Made by a program: the position numbers and the translations under genes. A DNA stretch of 11,808 bases from Cloacimonetes bacterium TCS60. GTDB taxonomy: Bacteria; Cloacimonadota; Cloacimonadia; JGIOTU-2. The notes below the pieces were generated by a model. It was not told the DNA's origin, did no database searches, and worked only from the letters and a program-made list of their open reading frames with translations. This document shows positions 8,133 through 11,808 of the stretch, one piece after another (the stretch's first letter is position 1; every line of letters begins with the position of its first letter). The stretch is from the NCBI GenBank assembly GCA_001577135.1, contig LSCK01000023.1:1-11808 (forward strand), given 5' to 3'.

Positions 8133-8161
8133 TTGACATTATAAAAAGATTTTCATATAAT
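8133..8161 (+). promoter_or_regulatory. Consensus sigma70-type promoter of the final secreted-protein gene
   Basis: TTGACA (8133-8138), a 17-base spacer and TATAAT (8156-8161) match both consensus hexamers perfectly. The -35 begins three bases after the stop codon of the PorV-like gene. The predicted start near 8168 gives a leader of about 35 bases containing a run of eight A's before AAGGAG. Such a promoter suggests strong expression independent of the upstream genes. The stretch TTGACATTATAAA recurs at 281. Confidence 0.72.
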
Positions 8162-8190
8162 TGAAAAGTGAAAGAATTTTTAACAAAAAA

Positions 8191-8196
8191 AAGGAG
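8191..8196 (+). promoter_or_regulatory. Strong ribosome binding site deciding the start of the final gene
   Basis: AAGGAG lies six bases before the ATG at 8203 and is the best Shine-Dalgarno sequence in the window. It favours that start over the in-frame ATG at 8224, which has no such site and would shorten the signal peptide. Confidence 0.75.
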
Positions 8197-8202
8197 AAAA
8201 GT

Positions 8203-11200
8203 ATGCAAAAGACATTGAAAGTAATGGTGGTGTTGTGTTTATTAGCACTACCATTGATGGTTTTTGGTAATGTTTATCCTACTAAACTCGATGTAGATGC
8301 AACTGCACTTGTTACAGAGGGTACTGATACTATTGGCATTTCATTTGTATTAAATGAAGATGCTAATAATGGCGTGGATGTGAAGATCTACAATTCAAGT
8401 GGCAGTTTAGTAAGGACGATAACATTAGCAAGCGCAACAAAAGGTGTAAATTCCGTTAAGTGGGACGGAAAAGATGATGGAGGCACTTTTGTTGACGCAG
8501 ATGATTACCACTTTACCGTTACAGCAAGTGATGATGGGCATAGTGCTTGGGAACGAATTAGTACACCAAGCAATAGTGTAATATATTCTCCACGCGGAAT
8601 TGCAGTTAACAAGGATTCCACGAGTGATTTGTTCGGAACTATTTATGTTACAAATCATTATGCAGGAACAAGTTCAAATACCGGTGCAGCTTACGACAGT
8701 GTAGGAATTTATTCTTTTGATGCAGCTCAAAACAATAGAGCTTATGGTAGAGATGAAGGTGGTGACCCACATAAGATAATGATCGGTCCAGATAACTCTT
8801 TATATGTTAATGATTATTCCGCTGATTTATTATATCAATATGATGCAGACATGAGTAACGGAGAATGTATTTTAAATGATACTAATAAAATAAGTGGTCA
8901 GTACCTTTCAGGACATTGGGTTGCCGGAACGGGCTCTGATCGTTCTATTTACACCGCAGATGGACATTATGGAGACTACACAGGTATTAAAAAATATGAT
9001 ATTGGTACAAATTCTGTATTACCCGATAATGATACAGGTACAGTAATAATTGAAAGACCAAATGGACTCTACTATCAATATGATGTGGAATTAGATAGTG
9101 AAGGAAATATTTATGTCTGTCAATTCAGAGGCAATCCAAATGAAGCATACCCATTATTGAAATATCCTGCTTATGGAGGTACTCTTTTAACAATTGATGA
9201 TACTCTTTGGACAGTTCCTATGTCAAATTATGGCGCTCGGGGTATTGGTTTAGATGAAAAAAATAATCGTGTTGCTTTTGCACACTATTATTCAAATAAT
9301 ATTGACATATTTGATATGACTACTGGAGAGCTTTTGGAAACAGTAAGCCCAACAGGACAATCTTATGGTAGATGGGATGTAGCATTTGATGCTGTTGGAA
9401 ATATGTACACAGTTGATAATAGTTCAGAATATTGGACAATTATGTCTCCTCCGGACGGTGCAAATAGTTATACTACTTCCGGTCAAAAAACAATTACTGT
9501 ATCTGAACCACTTTTAACTGAAGATCTATTCTTCTCACAATATATTGAGGGAAGCAGTTACAACAAAGCACTTGAAATCTATAATGGTACTGGTGCTGAA
9601 GTGGACCTATCGAATTATGTTATACTAATCAATTATAATGGAAATGAATGGAGTGAGGTATTTACTTTTTCTCCAGGGGCTAAAATTGCTAATGAAGATG
9701 TATATGTAATTGCTCATGATGAAGCAGATTCAGTGATTCTTAGTGTAGGTGATACTCTGGTACAGAATCCATATTCAGGTGGAACATCATATGTTGCTTC
9801 TTTTAACGGTGATGATGTACGCGCTTTATGCAAAGTAAACGGAACTGATACATCGATAATTGACATTTTTGGAATTTATGACCTTGTTGATCCGGGTTCA
9901 GGTTGGGATGTTGCAGGAGTGTCTGCCGGTACACAAGACCACACTTTAACTAGAAAAAGTTTTGTAACAAGTGGATATACTGACTGGAAAGTAATAGCAG
10001 GAACAGAAGCAGCTAATTCTGAATGGACAGTGCTTGCTAAAGACACATTCACAGAAATTGGTAGCCATTCTGTTACAGATGATGCTCCAACATCATTGGA
10101 TGTTACATTTAAAGTTAATACATCTACAGTTCGTGTAATTACTGATTCTTTATCTACTGTTGATCTTCGTGGTACTGCTACACAGTGGGGTCCGGGGACA
10201 GATCTAACTTGTGTTGGTGGTGACTATTGGGAAATTACAATTCCATTAGATGCAAGTACAGATTATCAGTACAAATATGGTGCAAGAACAACAAATCTTG
10301 ATGATACAGAAAGTGAATGGTGGGAAAATGATATTCCTGGTGCCGATTATCAAGGTGGAAACAGATCTTTCGCAACTCGTTATTTTGACCAAACAGTTGG
10401 TTTAGATTATTTAGGACACGGTCCTGATAATAATACACCAAATTATACTGCAACCGATTCTGTTGATGTATTCTTTAGAGTAAATATGGAAAATAAACTA
10501 GGATTTGATCCTGAAGTTGACAGTCTTTATATTACTGGCCCACATAGTGGATGGGCACATAATGTAAAAATGGATAGAGAAGGATCATCTTTATATTACA
10601 GTTATCATATGCAAGTAAATCAAGCTGTAGTTCCAAAAGAATTAATTTACACATATACTTTAGGAGAGTGGGATCCAAAACCTGCTATGGCTGAAAACTG
10701 TGGAAATAGAAGTGTTACAGTATCAGCTGACACAACAGTTGCTTGGGTATGGTATAATAATGACGCTCCTCAACCTTTTACATCTGAAGATTCAACTGAT
10801 ATCACTTTTAACGCAAATATGAGTAAAGCAAGTAATAATAATAGTTTTACTATTGGTGATACACTACTTGTTAAAGTTGGATATGGTAATAGCTCTACAG
10901 AGGTTGTTACTGATACACTTACTCGTCAAGGATTCACATTCGATTATTCAACTACTATTGAGAATTTACCTGTAATTTTCGACAACCAATTATTTTATCA
11001 ATATTATTTGTATAAGTATGGTGCAGAAGATCGCGAGGTATTCTTTAATTTCGATTATGAAGGAACTGATGTAAGCATGAATGAGCGTCGTTTCTATGTT
11101 GTGACAGGTGCTACTACGACTGTTGATGATATAATTGACAGTGAAGTTGACGGACGTAGAATGCCTATATTTCGAAATCATGATATTATTACACAATCAT

Positions 11201-11808
11201 CATTGACTCTTACTCTAGAATGCGATATCCGCCCTGCAATTTATCAAGTATTAGATGGATCAACCCTTAATGATATTCAATCAAGTATGACAATTACTCC
11301 TGCAATGATGACTGCTAATCCTGATACTATTCTTGACCTTGGAGTATTTGTAAATGGTCCTTTATCAAATAATTGTGAAGGTACTTGGCAAGGTTGGGGA
11401 TCTACACTTGCTAATGACACCACAAGACAAATGTATGATGATGCAACACATGGTGATAAATGGGCTGGTGATTCAATATTCACAGCTGTTATTGTATTGT
11501 CAAGCGATTCGGGACATACTGTTGGACAGGAATTTAAATTTGGAATTGGCGGTGGTGATAATGAATCAGGATATGGTTTAAATCATATCGAAAATATTGA
11601 TGATTCAAGTCCTACTACAACCTTATATGCACAATTTGGTAGTATAAATCCTAAGTTCTATGATGCTTGGGATTATGATAATCCAAATCCAAGAGTAGAT
11701 AAAGTTGAAGGCGAAATTCCAAGTGAATTTGCTTTAGAACAAAATTATCCAAATCCATTTAATCCATCTACAACTATTGAATTCGCTATTCCGAAATTAT
11801 CTGATGTG
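8203..11808 (+). CDS. Multidomain secreted protein with T9SS type A sorting signal (3' end beyond the window)
   Basis: The frame is open for 1202 codons to the window edge. Residues 1-22 are a signal peptide (MQKTLK, hydrophobic run, cut near VFG). Residues about 28-109 form a FlgD-like Ig domain (VKIYNSSGSLVRT, VKWDGKDDGG). About 128-420 look like an NHL-type beta-propeller, with repeats such as PRGIAV..IYVTN, IGPDNSLYVND, LDSEGNIYV and FDAVGNMYTVD. Residues 440 to about 627 are a lamin-tail domain (QYIEGSSYNKALEIYNGTG). At least three beta-sandwich modules follow, starting near 629 (DVTFKVN), 753 (DVFFRVNM) and 864 (DITFNANM); they resemble starch-binding/E-set folds (YITGPHSGW, CGNRSVTV). 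A less clear module spans roughly 990-1140. FALEQNYPNPFNP at 1176-1188 opens a T9SS type A sorting domain; roughly 60 more residues are expected. The protein is inferred to be exported by T9SS and surface-bound or released. No catalytic motif was seen, so adhesion or glycan binding is more likely than enzymatic action. Confidence 0.88.
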   Translation, partial: MQKTLKVMVVLCLLALPLMVFGNVYPTKLDVDATALVTEGTDTIGISFVLNEDANNGVDVKIYNSSGSLVRTITLASATKGVNSVKWDGKDDGGTFVDADDYHFTVTASDDGHSAWERISTPSNSVIYSPRGIAVNKDSTSDLFGTIYVTNHYAGTSSNTGAAYDSVGIYSFDAAQNNRAYGRDEGGDPHKIMIGPDNSLYVNDYSADLLYQYDADMSNGECILNDTNKISGQYLSGHWVAGTGSDRSIYTADGHYGDYTGIKKYDIGTNSVLPDNDTGTVIIERPNGLYYQYDVELDSEGNIYVCQFRGNPNEAYPLLKYPAYGGTLLTIDDTLWTVPMSNYGARGIGLDEKNNRVAFAHYYSNNIDIFDMTTGELLETVSPTGQSYGRWDVAFDAVGNMYTVDNSSEYWTIMSPPDGANSYTTSGQKTITVSEPLLTEDLFFSQYIEGSSYNKALEIYNGTGAEVDLSNYVILINYNGNEWSEVFTFSPGAKIANEDVYVIAHDEADSVILSVGDTLVQNPYSGGTSYVASFNGDDVRALCKVNGTDTSIIDIFGIYDLVDPGSGWDVAGVSAGTQDHTLTRKSFVTSGYTDWKVIAGTEAANSEWTVLAKDTFTEIGSHSVTDDAPTSLDVTFKVNTSTVRVITDSLSTVDLRGTATQWGPGTDLTCVGGDYWEITIPLDASTDYQYKYGARTTNLDDTESEWWENDIPGADYQGGNRSFATRYFDQTVGLDYLGHGPDNNTPNYTATDSVDVFFRVNMENKLGFDPEVDSLYITGPHSGWAHNVKMDREGSSLYYSYHMQVNQAVVPKELIYTYTLGEWDPKPAMAENCGNRSVTVSADTTVAWVWYNNDAPQPFTSEDSTDITFNANMSKASNNNSFTIGDTLLVKVGYGNSSTEVVTDTLTRQGFTFDYSTTIENLPVIFDNQLFYQYYLYKYGAEDREVFFNFDYEGTDVSMNERRFYVVTGATTTVDDIIDSEVDGRRMPIFRNHDIITQSSLTLTLECDIRPAIYQVLDGSTLNDIQSSMTITPAMMTANPDTILDLGVFVNGPLSNNCEGTWQGWGSTLANDTTRQMYDDATHGDKWAGDSIFTAVIVLSSDSGHTVGQEFKFGIGGGDNESGYGLNHIENIDDSSPTTTLYAQFGSINPKFYDAWDYDNPNPRVDKVEGEIPSEFALEQNYPNPFNPSTTIEFAIPKLSDV
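11728..11808 (+). other. Start of T9SS type A C-terminal sorting domain, cut by the window edge
   Basis: These 27 codons encode FALEQNYPNPFNPSTTIEF followed by AIPKLSDV. The order F-x-L-x-Q-N-Y-P-N-P-F-N-P-x-T-T-I-x-F is the hallmark of the type A sorting domain (TIGR04183) as seen in Ignavibacteria, Marinimicrobia and related phyla. The later strands (typically V-Y-D-hydrophobic-G-x-x-V and a final G-x-Y) are outside the window. Confidence 0.93.

Noticed and set aside
11354..11581. Plus-strand open frame of 75 codons
   Set aside because: It lies in a different frame inside the long secreted-protein gene, has no ribosome binding site, and its peptide shows no recognisable domain.

Overview
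The window is visibly AT-rich and codes densely for outer-membrane and secreted proteins. It most likely comes from a Gram-negative bacterium of the FCB group outside classical Bacteroidota, such as Ignavibacteriota, Marinimicrobia, Cloacimonadota, Delongbacteria or relatives. Four things point this way: a TonB-dependent receptor with an N-terminal carboxypeptidase-regulatory-like domain, a PorV/PorQ-type barrel, a type IX secretion system (T9SS) type A sorting motif of the NYPNPFNP kind, and a large surface protein with DxxDNDxDG loops. The two clearest promoters look like sigma70 -35/-10 elements (TTGACA, 17-bp spacer, TATAAT or TATATT) rather than the Bacteroidota -33/-7 type. The phylum is an inference; there is no rRNA or other marker gene in the window.

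Layout. Positions 1-144 (minus strand) hold the first 48 codons of an aldehyde dehydrogenase, probably ALDH7-like, cut by the window edge. A divergent intergenic region (145-343) carries a good plus-strand promoter, a weaker minus-strand one and a small palindrome. Three plus-strand genes follow: a TonB-dependent receptor (344-3154), a 1265-residue secreted protein with calcium-type loops, a fibronectin III-like region and a sorting-like C-terminus (3299-7096), and a PorV/PorQ-family outer-membrane protein (7093-8130). The last two overlap by four bases (ATGA). The 144-bp gap before 3299 starts with an 8-bp tandem repeat that overlaps the receptor stop codon. After 8130 a consensus promoter drives a large secreted multidomain protein (8203 to beyond 11808). 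It stays open for all 1202 codons in the window and reaches the start of a T9SS type A sorting domain at the edge.

How the genes may work together. The receptor, the big secreted protein and the PorV-like barrel form a plausible surface assembly. The receptor would import something, the PorV-like protein would accept T9SS cargo at the outer membrane, and the large protein would be a candidate cargo or surface partner. The last gene is a second, canonical T9SS cargo with its own promoter, combining a FlgD-like Ig fold, a beta-propeller, a lamin-tail domain and several beta-sandwich modules. The substrate of the system cannot be read from the sequence. No RNA gene, mobile element, CRISPR array or frameshift was seen.
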